Shown here: positions 46,700 to 57,989 of the stretch, piece by piece
How the letters are laid out: each line of letters opens with the position of its first letter
Numbering within the stretch: the first letter of the stretch is position 1
Assembly: GCA_029891385.1 (NCBI GenBank)
Contig: CM057225.1
Location: 11,507,060-11,571,059, forward strand
Length of the DNA: 64,000 bases
Source of the DNA: Erythroxylum novogranatense
Taxonomy: Eukaryota > Streptophyta > Magnoliopsida > Malpighiales > Erythroxylaceae
Direction of reading: 5' to 3'
Position numbers and translations under genes: made by a program
Notes under the pieces: generated by a model
What the model was told of the DNA's origin: nothing
What the model saw: the letters and a program-made list of their open reading frames with translations, nothing else
Databases searched by the model: none

Positions 46700-46995
46700 G
46701 TTAAAACAGGTACAAAATAACAATCATCCAATTTAATTACAAGCCCACTGGGGAGTGACAGAAAATAAGTGCCTACGGCTAATGCAGCAACTCTTGCTCC
46801 ATTTCCTACACGCAGGTCTAGTTCTCCCTTCATGAGTCATCTCATCGTCCCCGAGGCCCGCATATCATTGCATATGTGAGCCACAACCGTATCTAATACC
46901 CATATGTTATGGTCGAAAGCAGATTAACTTCAATGACAAACATACGAAGGAGCCGAGGCATCGATGCCTTCTTACCTTCAATTCTTCAAGATAGA
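46700..46995 (-). pseudogene. Angela protease, active site changed to DTV
   Basis: IWVLDTVVAHICNDM is readable on the minus strand. The aspartic-protease triad D-T/S-G is D-T-V at 46885-46893. The frame downstream has stops. With Gly replaced by Val in the triad the enzyme should be inactive. Confidence 0.72.
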
Positions 46996-47782
46996 CTTTC
47001 TGATTTCGCTTCAAAGGTGGCGGTCTTGCCAAAATGGAAGCAAGTTCCTTTTGGTGCAGTTTCTTTGGTTTTCTTCTTGGCTGCACTTCCTTTTGGTTTC
47101 TTAGACCTTTTTTTTTCTTTAGATTCTTTTTCTTTGAACCAGAAGAAGAAGAGGCCACCATAAGCACTTGCTTGCTATCCTTCTTGATAGATTGTTCTGC
47201 TGTCTTGAGCAAATTGATCAACTCAGGGATTGTCGTGGATATTTGGTTCATCCGATAGTTTAACACAAACTGTGAATAACTATCAGACAATCCAACTAGA
47301 ATTAAGTCAACACTTAATTCATAATCCATTACAAAACCTAAGACGGCCAACCTCTCAATATACCCATTCATCTTTAATGCATACTGCACTGCAGATGAAC
47401 CTGGAGTCATCTTAGTAGTGAAGAGTAGCCTCGAGGTCTCGAACCTTTCAGACCGAGCTTGCTCACCAAACAGCTCTCTAAGATGAAACACTATGGTATT
47501 AGCATCCATAGACTCATGCTGCTTCTGCAGCTCTGGTGACATCGAGGCGAGCATAATGCAGGTAGCTATGTCACTGTCTTTAAGATGCTTACAATATGCT
47601 TTCTGATCCTCATCAGAAGCATCAGCAGCAGGTGGATCAGGAAGTGGAACATCTAGGACATAGCCCAGTTCCTCAGATCTGAGAACAATTCTCAGATTTC
47701 TCAGCAAATCTGGAAAGTTGGATCTAGTTAATTTGTTCGAATCCATTAGTGAGCGCAAGTTCACACTGGAAGTCATCTTCAA
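46907..47782 (-). pseudogene. Angela gag, nearly open, zinc knuckle lost
   Basis: 291 codons open from ATG 47782. The N-terminal SVNLRSLMDSNKLTRSNF and the UBN2-like core with ELQKQHESMDANTIVFHLRELF and LLFTTKMTPGSSAVQYALKM are typical of Angela/BARE. A Lys/Arg-rich tail follows. The expected CCHC knuckle near 47000-47045 is spread over two frames: CFHFGKT in one, then KRNQKVY in the other. The second Cys and the last Cys are gone. The capsid core could still be made, but without an RNA-binding knuckle. Confidence 0.85.
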
Positions 47783-49750
47783 TAACCTATAGGGAAAAGA
47801 GAGAAAGAATGTTAGAATAGAATTACATGCATGATCATAAGGACTTGCATGACATGCATATGGCTCCCACTAGTTTCAAAGAATCCATAACTCTCAGTAC
47901 GAATCTAAGAATCATTATGACAAAATGTCCTAGTGGGTCGATATCCGACATTACTAAAATGACCTTGGGTTTACCTAACAAGCCATCTTAGGTCAATCGG
48001 TAGGTATCGGTCATACCAATTGCATCATAGATACAACTATTGACTAGTGCTATCAACTCGTGATGTATGCACACACATTGGGTTATCAACTCTTGATGCG
48101 CGTACATCTAATGTACACTACCCAATTTCGCCTCTGTCCACGTTGACCTTGAGTTTACTCAACAAATCAACACTTCTAGTGAAAACCGACCCATTAATCT
48201 GAAAATCTTATTTTCATGGTTCGAACATATCCGTATAGAGCGAGCTTGGGTTTACCCAACAACCCAACTCTATAAGAACTCTGGTCCTCCCCATATTAAT
48301 GGAAGGCGTTAGTTTTCATATTATATGTGAGGGTTATCAAACTTAGGTCTCATCATCTTCTTCTCCAAGCTTTAGGATTATAGTCACCATGACTATATGG
48401 AATGATTTAGGGCATTTCATCAATCACATTGAGTCTATACCTAAAATCATCCATCATCCCACCTTTGCATGTTGTAAGTCGACTTGTGTATATATAAGTC
48501 GACTTATGCCTTTGTGTAAGTCGACTTATGCATGTGTAAGTCGTCTTATGCAGCTGTGCATGAACAAGTCGACTTGTACCATTGTGCAAGTCGACTTATG
48601 CGTCTACAGTGCACGGACAAGTCGACTTGTATCTTTATTAGTCGACTTATCCATGTGGAATTGCTATCTAATCGGCTAATTTCTCAATCCGTGTAGTTCA
48701 AATTCACAATACCAAGTGTAATACACTTTACTTTGATGTACCAATGAAACACTTTCATTGTATCATGCTTACTATGTATAAATATACTATACATGAAACT
48801 TGAAATCAATGAATACACTCTTATTCATTTAGATTTCCAAATAATTTTAGAATATCAAACTATCACCCTAAGTATCTCTAGGTAGTCTAAACTTTATCAA
48901 GACTACTTCGGCACTGGTCACAAAATTTGTGACGGCCAAAACAATCAAGACAACGAAATACACTAACGAGATGCTAATGTGACACATTTGACATCCGAAA
49001 ATTTTTGGAAACCAAATTTCAAGAAATTCATTTTGGAAAGCATACAACATCAATGTTACACATTTTTAATCACATTAAAAATAATCCAAGGCATTGGAAC
49101 TGAAAACTACACAATTTCTCATTCCAAACAAAACAGCTCCAGCAACTTTCTCAAAACTGCCAAGCTCTGTCTTTTGCTTGAAAAACTCATTGAAAAAATT
49201 TCAATAAATTCTGAGAAAATTAAAGAGGTTACAACATGTTCACAAAATGCAGCATGAATTTTTTCAGGATTTATTTCCAACAAAAACTCATCCAAAATCA
49301 GCAACAAATCCAATGTATAATCTGTGTTCCTCAACACAGTTATTCCCAGCAGCACACAATAAATTCTCAAATAAATAGTAAATCACCTTGAAAATATTTT
49401 TCTATCCTTATAGACATTCATAAACATCTTAGAGAATGTCGGTGAAAGAAAATCTGAAAAGTTTTTTTCTAAAATTTATTCTCGAATTTATAAGCATGCC
49501 TGTTCAAGGAATGTGCACCAAGACAGCAACCAGAACATTAGGGAATAAATTAGCAAAACCATATCAAATCACATTGATAAATTCTGATCTTCCACAGACA
49601 TATTACACAACATCTTATGAGTATATCTGAGCAAGAAAATTTTGAAAACTATATTTCTATACTGAATTCGAAATTAACATAGTTAACATGCATCATCGTC
49701 ACAAACAATTGGTAACTCTGACCTAGTCATGATTTCTTCATTATATATGA
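47783..49750 (-). other. Long untranslated leader of the Angela element
   Basis: About 2 kb between PBS and gag without a sustained ORF. Long leaders are normal for BARE-1-type elements. It includes the AAGTCGACTT array at 48475-48655. Confidence 0.7.
48475..48655. repeat. Second array of eight AAGTCGACTT palindromes
   Basis: Six exact copies of AAGTCGACTT and two variants (AAGTCGTCTT near 48537 and TAGTCGACTT near 48639) lie within about 175 bases. They alternate between TATG and GTAC-like followers. The array lies in the untranslated leader of the Angela element, not in an LTR. Confidence 0.88.
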
Positions 49751-49757
49751 CACAAGT

Positions 49758-49771
49758 GGCTCTGATACCAC
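49758..49771 (-). other. Primer-binding site of the Angela element
   Basis: On the minus strand TGGTATCAGAGCCACTTG follows the 5' LTR end by one base. It is an exact match to the classic initiator-Met-tRNA PBS TGGTATCAGAGC. Confidence 0.95.
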
Positions 49772-50211
49772 TGTAGGAAAATCCCGGTGTGAGCATCACA
49801 TGCTCACGGTGTAGAAAACAAAAATTTTTGTTCCGGGACCTTCCCGAAAGCCAGGATCCATGTGTCTATATAACAAACTCAAACCATAATGACCAAAGGA
49901 GACCGTCTCTAACGATATCCACGCAGAGATCGAAGAACCTAACCGGGACAAACCCTTTGACCCGGGAATAGCTAGAATAAATTAAAGACTGCTAGATCTT
50001 ACCTTTATTCTTTGGAGAGCTTGAGAAACGATGAAGGAGAGATGAAGAAGCTTGAAATCGATGGAGATGAGAGATGAGAGGAAAAAGCTCTTTCTTCCTT
50101 CTATTTTTAAAAACTCACGATCATCACCTCTTTCAATTCTCTTTTAAGCCTTTGTCTTTAACTCTTTTAAAGACATTAAATGCTAATGGTGAGTCATGCA
50201 CCCACGTTAGC

Positions 50212-50266
<55 letters not shown>

Positions 50267-51613
50267 TAAAAGATAAAGCTTAAAGGAAACTTCCTCTCCT
50301 TTCCACGTAAATGCTATATATATATATATATATAAATTCTATATATATTGAAATGCTGAAGTGGTCCAGTCACACTGGGGTCAGTCCTACCGGCCTACCG
50401 GGTCCCGGTATGGAAAAAACCCCCGAAAACCTTTTTCAGCAATATCGATGTCGCGATCTCATCGGGACATATCTCGATCTCATCGGGATCCATTTAATCC
50501 GATTGCTCTCTATATATTGGATCTCTATCCAAAACTATTTTACAAATTCTCCGAGTCACTCTTATGCGTGTGACCCATTAGGTTCCCGGTTATGTTGGCT
50601 ACTTAGATCAACACTTAATCCAAGCAAGTCATGAGCGGTATCTAGCAACACATCATGACCCCCAATTGACCGGAAAGTAATTGGTTTGACGAATGAACAT
50701 ATATTCATCATGAACCATATCACAAACCTTTCCATAGATAATTGCCGTGCAATTCGTCCTTTCACCATGCTATACCCCACTTGGTTATGAGTATGGGCAA
50801 TGTGTCAACTCTTACTAGACTGACTACGTCAAATCTAGTCCAAGTGATTTCAGTTCTTGTCCTGGGACTCATTACTTAATATATCAATGAAGACATTCTT
50901 CATGACATATATGCTCCGGCCAGAGACTTCCAAGTAATGACCCTGACAATAGCCCATGGGTATCATCTTCTGCTATCACAGAAGTGGTGAATCCTCTATT
51001 GGCTACTCAATTACCTTCGAATACCTCAAGCTGTACCCAATCACCACCCTATGAGCGACCTCTGTAAGGCAACAACGAATGGAGTCAAAGCACAGAATCA
51101 GTATCCAAGATATCCTTGAGTACCTCAAGTTTAAGGATACTTGCACCATTGCTATGATGAGATTATCACTGACATTAGAATAGGACATCCATGTGATGAT
51201 CTCATAGCAGGTCATCCAATGTACTTACTACCTCTAGTAAGCATTCACATCTCAACCCTAAATATCTCATATTTACAGCTTCTGAGATCCACTGCTTGAT
51301 CAAATCAAGGAGCTTGAGATGTGTTAGTCTCTCCGGATTACCGATGTCCAGTTTCAGTAATCCTACGACTAGGGATAATTTAGATACTGACATAATTGCA
51401 CATGATAGGAATCTCAGTAGTATGATCACATCACAATTTCCTTCATGCTATGTCATGTACCATGGACTTCATTAATTTGCTTATTGATCAATATCAGTTC
51501 ATAATGAACACCAAATTAATGAAATATGTCTTTCTTTATTTATTCATAAAGTATGTACACAACTTTGTACAAAACGCGCTAAAGGCGATTGCCTTTAGGG
51601 CACTACTCTAACA
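49772..51613 (-). repeat. 5' LTR of the Angela element
   Basis: 1,842 bases, near-identical to 42035-43844. The TA microsatellite here is about 47 bases (50215-50262), against about 21 in the partner. Confidence 0.93.
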
Positions 51614-52261
51614 GAGAGGAAGAAGAGAAGCTACGGACTTGGTGGAGAAGAAACCCAAAATAAATCACCAAGAACCTTTAACATGAGAAGCATCGTGAAA
51701 GACTCTAAAAATTTGGGTTTTATTAATCAATAAGACATGGTTAGGCAAGTGACACTTGTCACTTGCCACATGTCTTATTTCTAAGGTACTAAGTTAAATT
51801 TCAATTTCTACTCCAATTTGTTCCCAAAATTTCAATGGCTCAAATTAATAAATCATAAAATCATTTATCTAAATTTTCAGTGCCATTGGAAAGTCATTTC
51901 TACTACCGGTACACAATCAATCTGCCTCTTGGCATTTTTTCTAGTCCAAAAATTACCCCAAAATTTTAGAAAAAGAATTTCTAAAATTCACTAAAAATTC
52001 TCAAACCTCAATGACCCTCTCCAACTCAATTTTTAAGCACACAAATCACATTTTTCATAACAATCAAATTTATCAACAAATATACCGAGAAATGTCATGA
52101 ATGCATGTACAGTCATTTTCATGTATAAAATGTACTGTTCACGTGTATGTGTATGTTATATAATGCATGAGCATGAGATGTGTTTTCCTAATTTCTCTGA
52201 TTGATCTCACATGTACCAATTTCTAGGGTTCAAACTCTTTGTATGAAAACGGGATGTTACA

Positions 52262-52800
52262 CATATTATAGATGTGTTTGTTCACTTCTTTGCACTCTGA
52301 ATATAGAATTTTTGCTAATACCAAAAGTGTTCACGAGTAATTTTCTATTTATTTATTTGTATGCATTCGTATTCATATGTAGTTTTCGACTTGAACTAAT
52401 ATTTATAACCTAAGTCTCCAATTGTCTTCTTGATAATCGCTTCTTGAATCTTCTAGAAATAGTTATTAGTTGAGTCCTGTAACTAACTCCAACTAATTAA
52501 CTGATTGACGTTCTTAACATATCTTCCTTTTGTATCGTCTGGAATAACTTTCCTTCTTTTACTATATTTTGTTTGTTATTCCACTTCATCTTATGCTACA
52601 CTTCGTCTTATGCTTCGTCGCCTCGTCTTATATTGCCGCGCTTCGTTTTATGTTGCCGTGCTTCATCTTACATTGCCTAAGTGTTACTTGCTTTTATCTG
52701 CACACTTAACAAACTCATCAAAATAGTTCATATATTTCTAAGATTATTATTATTTGATTGTCATCAAAATTAATAGAAGTGAAGTCTTCTTGACTTAACA
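52262..52800 (-). repeat. 5' LTR of the Sirevirus, outer part
   Basis: Resumes the LTR broken at 38655; it aligns with 29995-30599 and ends CTTGACTTAACA at 52800, the TGTTAAG start on the minus strand. Confidence 0.88.
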
Positions 52801-53200
52801 GTATTTACATAGTGTAAGAACGAATGCCTAAGATGACAAATGAACATAGAGCATCTACATCTAAACACACACATAACACTTCCATTAAAACTCATACTAA
52901 GAGCAAACTTAATGCTTTCTTGTATCATTCAAAATCTAATCCGAGAACTTAACACTCTCAAGGAAAGAATAAATATAACTTTTATACAAAAACACATGAA
53001 CATGCAATCAGATTAGGCCTTACACTAAATATAATTATATGAAAATGTTCACACTCCACACTAACATCATTATAATGAAAGAAACATGTTTTATACATAC
53101 AATTATGCTAACACTTTTCATTATCCAAAGAGAGCATCCAAATCACTTGCAAAAAGAAGAAGTTTTAATGACTCAGGTACACATAGAAGAGAAAGGAATG
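52801..53200 (+). mobile_element. Internal fragment of the second Sirevirus-like family
   Basis: Begins TATTTACATAGTG and continues with GAATGCCTAAGATGA and a GAGCATCTACATC block. This is the same stretch as 55410-55520 inside the gag region of the element at 53912. It ends in a purine-rich AGAAGAGAAAGGAATG just before an LTR start. Confidence 0.65.
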
Positions 53201-53911
53201 TGTTGAACCAAAGGAGGTTCCAATTGATGTTTTGATGATAATAAAACATAATTACAAGTAATGTGTTTATTATTTTGGTGAAAATAAATATTTGAATAAA
53301 ATGAAACCATAAACTCAAGAAGATAGTGTATGAAGTTAATAAAGAAAAGTTGAAGTTTGTAACCGATAAAGTGAAGATCACAATAAGGAAAAAAAGAAGA
53401 AGATCAAGGATCATCAAGGTCATTTCACATTTTGTATTATTAATTGTAAGCTTATCTTGTTAATTTGATGATCTAAAATGCTCAACATGCATAACCATTC
53501 ATGTACTGCATTGCATAATTGTTTACATTTATTAAGATACATTGAAGCTTTTGATTTAATATAAAGGTCTTTTAATCTTTCAAATAATCTTTTGGGAATA
53601 TTTTGTGAGTATACGTAGGTAAGAGTTGTTTATCGAAACAATATAAATAATTTGGTCTCTTAATCTTTTGGGAATATCTTAGGAGTATACGTAGGTAAGA
53701 GTTGTTTACCAAACCAATATAAATCATTTGCACTATCTCTTCCTTATCCTTTTTAGTTTATTGCTCAATTGTTTGATTAATTTATACTAAGCAATTTTCT
53801 CATCCTTGTTTATATTGATTGTTATTAATTGAGTACACTGGTTAGAAAATTTATTGAATTTTATAGACACCTAATTTAACCCCCCGTCTTAGATGTTATT
53901 AAGGAATAACA
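53201..53911 (+). repeat. LTR of the second Sirevirus-like family
   Basis: 711 bases from TGTTGAACCAAAGGAGG to AATAACA, followed by a degenerate PBS (AGTAGTATCAGAG). The TTAACCCCCC tract near 53877 marks the 3' part. A 76-bp tandem duplication, each copy with GAGTATACGTAGGTAAGAG, covers 53586-53737. Compared with 28662-29612 it lacks the palindrome-rich U3 block and the TATA box, so it is probably internally deleted. Confidence 0.75.
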
Positions 53912-53934
53912 AGTAGTATCAGAGAAAATTTATA

Positions 53935-56240
53935 AGGTTAACATTTCTAATGAAATCTTATAGAAAAGATCATAATGGTATATTTAGGAGCACCATCATC
54001 ATCATTCGACCAAGAGAGATAAAGCATTAGTATGCTACCTTTCTTTGATTATGATGGTTATCTTTATTGGAAAACTAGGATGATATTCTTTCTAATGGCC
54101 AAAAGTGTAGACTTATGGGAAATTATTTCTAATGGCCCCTTTATTCCTATAAAAGTTATAAATAACAAAAGGTACCCAAATTAAAGGAAGAATAGGAACC
54201 ACAAGATAGGAGATTAATATCATTAAATAGTAGCGCCATGCACATCCTATGTTGTACTTTAGGAAGAAATGAATTTAATAAGGTCTTTATGTGTAAAACA
54301 ACTTATGAAAATTTACACGTATTAGAAATTACTTATGAAGCACAAATCAAGTTAAGGAGAGCAAAGTACGCATGCTAACACATCAATATGACTTCTCAAA
54401 GTTCTTAGAAAGACCCATCCTAATGTTGAATTATTAAGAAAGTTGATTAGGTCACTTTTAAAGATCTGTGAAGCTAAAGTGACGCCTATACAAGAAGCCA
54501 ATGATTTAATAACACTAAAAATAGAGTAAATTATTAGATTTATCCTCACATATAAAATAAGGCTCCAAGAGATATAAGAAAGGTTATGCTTTCAAAGAAA
54601 AAGAGCTGAGCATTTAAAACTTGAAAAGAAGATTTAAGCAAATAGGATGAGACATCAACTAGTGAAAGTGAAGAAAAAGACATTGGCTTACTCGCTAGAA
54701 AATTAAATAAGTTTTTGAAGAAGGAATTCTCCAATAAAAAAAGACTTTAAAGAAGGTAAAAATGATTTAAAATTGAAATCCTCTAATATTAATTACTTTG
54801 AATGTAGAAAACATGGCCATATAAAGTCACAATGTCCTCAACTAAAAGATAATGAGAAGTATAAATAAAAAGAAGAAGAAGGATAAAAAGAAAGCATTAA
54901 AAGCATCAACTTAGGATGACACAAGTGAATCCGAAACGGAGCATTTAGAAGAATAGATCGCTTATATGTGCGTTACAAATATGAAAAATGATGAGGTAAC
55001 ATCTAACCCTAATTATTGTAATGATAGTGATGTTGATTTGACATATGATGAGTTGATAAAAAGTTTAAAAATCATAAACAAGAAAAGGAATAAGTTGTCT
55101 TCCAAACTCAAGGAAATTTGACAAGAGATGGATGCATGCATGAGTGAGAATGAAAATATGAAAGTAAATTACATAGCCTTAAAGCATAAACATTGTGATT
55201 ATTGATGACAATCATAATTTAGATGCATTAAGGTGTGAGAATGAAACATTGAAAAAGGATATTGATGCTGTTACCCTTTATCTAAATTTACAAAGGGAAG
55301 TGAGAAATGTGAAAACATTTTAGGAGCTTAAAAGAGTTCTAATGATAGGCACAAATTTGGATATAAATATGAAAGTGTTCCCTATACTAAACTACTTTTG
55401 TTAAAGGAAAACATTTACATAGTGAAGAACCATTGCCTAAAATGATAAATAAGCATGGAGCATCCACATCCAAACATACATATGCTCATGATACATTCAC
55501 TAAGTCCTAACCTAAGACCAAACATCATAATTTCATATATGGCACACAACCTAGGCATATAGTTCAATACTATCAAGGGAAAAATAGGCAAAATTTTTAT
55601 GGTAACGTGCAAACTCACCCACACCTCTATAGAAGTTGCATCATACGCATCATACATATAATCATAGTAGGACTTTTCACCATCCTAGGAGACCAATCAA
55701 CATATTTAATATCTAAATAAAACTTCCTCATTATACATACTAACATAGAATTCCAAGCAATGCATTTATGCATCATCATTACTCATATAATATGGTATGT
55801 CACTTTTATGGTAAGTTTGGACATATTTATAGATTTTTATCAAAGAAAGAATGTTAAGCAAATCTTTGAAAGTGTAGGTTGCTACAAAGAAGAAGGAAAG
55901 AAACAATCAAGCAACTAATCTTATTTGAGTTTCTAAAACACATTGATTAGATTATTTGAAGGAGAAAATAGTAGAAGTAGAGATAACAATTATTGAATAG
56001 AACATTATTTTTGAAATTCATATCTTTTATTTTGATGGATCTAATATTCTTGCCTTTATTAAAGTCTTGAGGATGTTTTTGTAGGATATGGATATTTTAA
56101 CTCCTAAAATTGACCATGAAGACTACTCATATTGTTAAACCAAGTGTGAAGGATGAGAAAGATGATATCTCAATAATGGATTGAGAATTCAATAAGAATC
56201 TTCAAATCTCTTATAAGTAATGTTCAACATCAGGAAATTA
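53935..56240 (+). pseudogene. Gag of the second Sirevirus-like family, heavily decayed
   Basis: SISMLPFFDYDGYLYWKTRM and VDLWEIISNGPFIP (53998-54150) are the gag N-terminus of Sireviruses. The core is in pieces (SSAMHILCCTLGRNEF near 54225). A knuckle near 54786-54845 reads YFECRKHGHIKSQC, the first Cys being Tyr. Later phrases include LLLLKENIYIVKNHC near 55390-55420. Protease, integrase and RT were not found before the sequence becomes unrecognisable near 56240, so the unit is truncated or non-autonomous. Stops occur every few dozen codons. Confidence 0.7.
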
Positions 56241-57959
56241 TTAGTTCATAATTTAGAAATATGTGATTATTTGCATTAATGTGTCAACTTTAGTATAAAT
56301 CTTTGGTGATGATTATTTGAGTTTAAATTATGAATACATTTATTTTAAAGCGTAGACCTTATAATTAAATAATATATACAAAATAAGGTTAATAAGATAT
56401 AACTTACATCAATTTGACTATTATTTCTCTAAACTTTTGAGCGAGGATAAATCTTGCTTAATTAGATGAAAATTAATTTTTGCTAATAGTGACCTTTATA
56501 AGGCCATTTATGTGATAAAATTCCTTTTTTAATTGATATTTAGTTGGTTGATATGTGTTTTAATATTTTGTTGAAGTTTTGATACTTTAATTTGAGTTTT
56601 AAATATGGTTATTTAAGCTATCTAATTAACTGGTCAACCATTATCTTTGTTTGGTCAATCCATTCTTTAAAATTTACTTCTTTTTACTTTTTAGTGCATT
56701 TGTTGATTTTCCAGTTGCTTATCTAGTCACCCAAACAATCCTTTATGTGCTTTAATGGCTGAATAATGTCCCACTATATGATTTTTTTCCAACAAGTTTA
56801 TTCTTTATCTAGTTGAACATATGGTCGTCTAATTACTTATACTAGTCAACCAATATATTACTAATATCCCCTTATCTAGGAAAATTTTCTTTCCAATGAG
56901 TTTGTAAATATAATGGATGCATATACTAATCGACCAAACCAGTCATTGGTTAACTAATGCAGCTCTGTGGTTGACCAATGTAGAAAGTTTAAAGAAAAAT
57001 TTTAGCTTGTCCTTGTATGTTCAAAACTGTTCTATATGCCTTATTCAAGACAAACTTTGTTCAACCAATATAATGTTGTGGTCAACCAATCGTCACGATC
57101 TAAAGGCTTCCACCCCCCCCCTTTTCCCTATTTTTCATCTTTTATCTTTATATCCTCCAAAAACCCATACAATTATCTCTTTTCCTTGAAAAAACCTCAA
57201 CCCCATTTCATAAATTTCTCATTAAAATTGCATGAAATTGAAAATTTTTTTTTTTTGTTTCAAATTTTAGGTTTTTCAATCTTGTCTTAATTAAAATCTA
57301 ACTTTTAAAATCTATTCCTTCATAGTTAAATTTTTTAAGGAGTTAAGGTTGTTTCCTTTTAATTATATCTATACACTTTTAATTTTGTTAAAACTTACCC
57401 TTGTGCTTTAATTGAAAATTTCAACTTAGGCATCATATTAAAATTAGGGAATTTTCAAATTAGACACAATTAGGGATGTATCTTTGAAATTGATCTTTTT
57501 TTTACTCTTTAAATATTCAATAGCACTCTCTATTAAGAGAGTTTGACAATCTTGATCAAATCCATCTTTTTAACTGAGTTAGCTTGATAGAAGATAATTT
57601 ACATTGTGCATTTTTGGATTTCTTTTTAATGATTCCAAAGAGGTTTGGTGGTATTAGGTTTAGGGAATCGATAACATACAGGGGAATGATGAATTTAGGG
57701 TGGAGTGATTATTTTGTCATTTTTGTATCCTTGTATTTTATATGATATGCTTGAGTAAATTTATCTTATCTTTATGTATGAATATTTCTTTGATTTTGAT
57801 TATGTCTTTTGTTATTAATAGTGAATTATATTACTCATATTGAATGATGTTTTATGCATGAATTAAGGGGGGAGCTAATCATTATCTTGAATTATATTTT
57901 GTGTGTGTAATTTTATATTGTTCTCTAATATCACGAATATTTTTTCATCATAAAAAGGG
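56241..57959. other. AT-rich region with GGTCAACCA-type motifs, no supported gene
   Basis: No gene supported. Between 56630 and 57090 there are several GGTCAACCA, GTTGACCAAT and GGTTAACTA motifs. These resemble the motif-rich U3 at 29260-29450, so this may be another worn Sirevirus-type LTR. A run of C's lies at about 57112-57120 and a T-run at 57245-57257. Confidence 0.45.
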
Positions 57960-57989
57960 GAAGATTGTTCAATAAAGGGAGGTTCCATT

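Larger units (their letters stand above)
42035..51613 (-). mobile_element. Angela/BARE-like Ty1/copia retrotransposon, complete but mutated
   Basis: Both LTRs (42035-43844 and 49772-51613) are present and closely similar, flanked by the 5-bp target duplication GAGAG (42030-42034 and 51614-51618). Minus-strand order is 5' LTR, PBS, a 2-kb leader, gag, protease, integrase, RT, RNase H, PPT, 3' LTR. The LTR size (about 1.8 kb), the LTR start TGTTAGAGTAGTGCCCTAAA, the long leader and the gag N-terminus (SVNLRSLMDSNKLTRSNF) match the Angela/BARE-1 lineage. In the first 230 aligned positions of the LTRs I counted seven differences, all transitions, about 3 percent. It is the youngest insertion in the nest, yet gag, protease, integrase and RNase H are broken. 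Confidence 0.93.
38656..52261 (-). mobile_element. Ty3/gypsy-like solo LTR (about 4.0 kb), split by an Angela element
   Basis: On the minus strand it begins TGTAACATCCCG at 52261 and ends GGGGTGTTACA at 38656, ends typical of long chromovirus (Tekay/Del-type) LTRs. Both sides carry the 5-bp target duplication CATAT (38651-38655 and 52262-52266). Its own sequence is 38656-42034 plus 51619-52261, about 4 kb after removing the inserted Angela element. There is no gag or pol of gypsy type, so it is a solo LTR left by LTR-LTR recombination. It shares sequence style with the solo LTR at 1325-6280, for example a GC-rich repeat followed by ACTCTTTTGCTTATAACTT on the minus strand near 40590, but the ends differ (TGTAAC against TGTTGG), so they are different families. 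Confidence 0.82.
29613..52800 (-). mobile_element. Sirevirus (Ty1/copia) with env-like ORF, interrupted by two later elements
   Basis: Minus-strand element, read right to left: 5' LTR 52800-52262 plus 38655-38200, PBS, gag, protease, integrase, RT, RNase H, env-like ORF, PPT, 3' LTR 30599-29613. LTRs start TGTTAAGTCAAGAGGAC (CTTGACTTAACA on the + strand at 30588-30599 and 52789-52800). The order PR-INT-RT-RH is that of Ty1/copia. The Sirevirus assignment rests on the gag and knuckle phrases, the GPKKIWVPK linker, the PPT AAAAAGGGGGAGAT and the large extra ORF after pol. Its 5' LTR is split by the gypsy solo LTR 38656-52261. All genes carry stops, so it is dead. The left end is truncated and no target duplication is visible. 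Confidence 0.9.

Noticed and set aside
151..48655. CRISPR-like reading of the palindrome arrays
   Set aside because: Units are 10 bases with irregular short spacers, in plant retroelement control regions; no cas genes.
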